The notes beneath the pieces are model-generated. The model saw only the letters and a list, made by a program, of their open reading frames with translations, ran no database searches and was not told where the DNA came from. Positions 63,429-64,000 of a DNA stretch of 64,000 nt are shown piece after piece. This DNA is from an uncultured Caldilineaceae bacterium (lineage in GTDB: Bacteria > Chloroflexota > Anaerolineae > Caldilineales > Caldilineaceae), in assembly GCA_951812725.1 (NCBI GenBank), contig OX638330.1, positions 4,505,405 to 4,569,404 on the forward strand, given 5' to 3'. The position numbers and the translations under genes are program-made. The stretch's first letter is position 1. Each line of letters opens with the position of its first letter.

Positions 63429-63491
63429 ATATTAACGGTAGCCTTTAACATGGCTGGGAATTGCTTCCATATTAACGGCAGCCTTTAATAT
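63429..63491. repeat. Pair of palindromic direct repeats
   Basis: Two 23-base units start at 63429 and 63469 and differ at two positions. The second can fold with perfect 7-bp arms, ATATTAA and TTAATAT. They are 40 bases apart in a gene-free stretch (63247-63510) and might be binding sites or a small hairpin repeat. Confidence 0.5.
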
Positions 63492-63510
63492 AGAAGTTTA
63501 AGTGTGTTAT

Positions 63511-63665
63511 GGGGCCTTATGCTAGTTGGGAATGGCCGGTTTCTTGATTCATAAGTGGTCATGTTCGCCCAACAGGCGGTTGATGTAAATGCAGAAGGGA
63601 TGTGCAGTCAACTTAGTGAAAAGGCGCATACATAGACCTCTGAAAGTGTGAGCGTGGTTAAGACT
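63511..63665 (-). pseudogene. IS982 3'-end fragment
   Basis: GGGGCCTTATGCTAGTTGGG at 63511 is the right end of the IS982 type seen at 50977, in reverse orientation. Coding remains on the minus strand read LNHAHTFRGLCMRLFTKLTA followed by HPFCIYINRLLGEHDHL. The rest of the transposase is missing. Confidence 0.8.
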
Positions 63666-63775
63666 CGTTGACATTTCGGTCTGGCCATATGCGTGTAGCG
63701 GCAAGATGCAGGAAAGCCATATATCGACGTGCAAGTTTTTGTGACGGGTGAAAATGCGTCGATACCATACTAGTG

Positions 63776-63890
63776 TGTCACACCAGGAGGACCGGTCGAA
63801 AGACATTGCACTTTGACGACTTCTGTCTATGGGTGTATGTGGTCGTTGATGACATGTTCAAGGAAGTGGAAAAGCAAGTGAGGCGAGCGG
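63776..63890 (+). pseudogene. IS982 5'-end fragment with lost start codon
   Basis: CACCAGGAGGACCGGTCGAA is the leader of the IS982 transposase gene, now on the plus strand. It is followed by LHFDDFCLWVYVVVDDMFKE, which matches the transposase N-terminus. The ATG is mutated to AAG. It points away from the 3' fragment, so an inversion plus deletion broke one copy, or two copies met. After about 63890 the match stops. Confidence 0.75.
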
Positions 63891-64000
63891 GGCGAAGACT
63901 CGCGGATTTGGTACGCCGCGGACGAGGACGGAGAGGGCGAAGGGTTCCGGTCCTGTCGCCAGGCGAGTGACCCGCGTTGCATACTCAGGAGGTCGGGAAC

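Overview
The window is a high-GC bacterial chromosome segment, cut inside a gene at its left edge. It looks like a free-living environmental bacterium. The overall style (DUF2207 proteins with poly-glycine tails, an SPFH protein, an archaeal/fungal-type aspartate-semialdehyde dehydrogenase, many stand-alone oxidoreductases and dispersed intergenic repeats) suggests the phylum Chloroflexota, perhaps Caldilinea- or Anaerolinea-like. That is an inference from gene content; no rRNA or tRNA gene was recognised.

Layout. 1-4.5 kb: molybdenum hydroxylase subunit, membrane protein, VOC protein, nitrilase-family amidase. 4.6-5.7 kb: an antitoxin remnant and a HigBA-type toxin-antitoxin pair. 6.7-13.6 kb: a minus-strand cluster (two DUF2207 paralogues, zinc-ribbon membrane protein, coiled-coil protein, SPFH protein with a DNA-binding-like tail). 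13.7-18.5 kb: hydroxyacid dehydrogenase, amidohydrolase-fold protein, a repeat block, an orphan solute-binding lipoprotein, dCTP deaminase. 18.8-26.6 kb: a zinc-binding superfamily-2 helicase, queuosine-precursor transporter, CarB, repeats, a nucleoside deoxyribosyltransferase. 26.9-29.1 kb: a two-gene ATPase/TOPRIM operon matching the PARIS anti-phage architecture. 29.2-33.5 kb: a complete SAM-I riboswitch ahead of aspartate kinase and homoserine dehydrogenase, then aspartate-semialdehyde dehydrogenase. 33.7-39 kb: HAD-like protein, FtsH, pseudouridine-phosphate glycosidase, VapBC. 39-48.6 kb: SDR, an intact IS66-type insertion sequence, decayed oxidoreductase fragments, a nonsense-interrupted DUF1028 gene, a giant PQQ-propeller protein, a lipoprotein and a Gfo/Idh/MocA oxidoreductase. 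49-52.9 kb: PdxA, an intact IS982 element, a TPR protein whose stop codon lies in a miniature element. 52.9-58.8 kb: aminotransferase, a MacAB-like exporter operon split by a second miniature element, a Crp/Fnr regulator. 58.9-63.3 kb: a trypsin-polysaccharide deacetylase fusion, an endonuclease IV remnant and two restriction-endonuclease-fold genes, one with a HEPN-like C-terminus. 63.5-64 kb: two inverted IS982 fragments.

The main theme is mobile and repetitive DNA. An IS66-type element (40000-41568, 8-bp target duplication) shares its terminal repeat with a 287-bp non-autonomous element (55209-55495, also with a perfect 8-bp duplication). That small element carries the hairpin-rich core of a repeat scattered at about 15.8-16.4, 25.6-26.0, 32.1, 51.2 and 55.3 kb. 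One hairpin in this core changes sequence between copies but keeps its pairing. The second theme is defence: the PARIS-like pair, the nuclease-fold genes near 61.5-63.2 kb, the helicase and the toxin-antitoxin modules. The metabolic core is the aspartate-family trunk under S-adenosylmethionine control.
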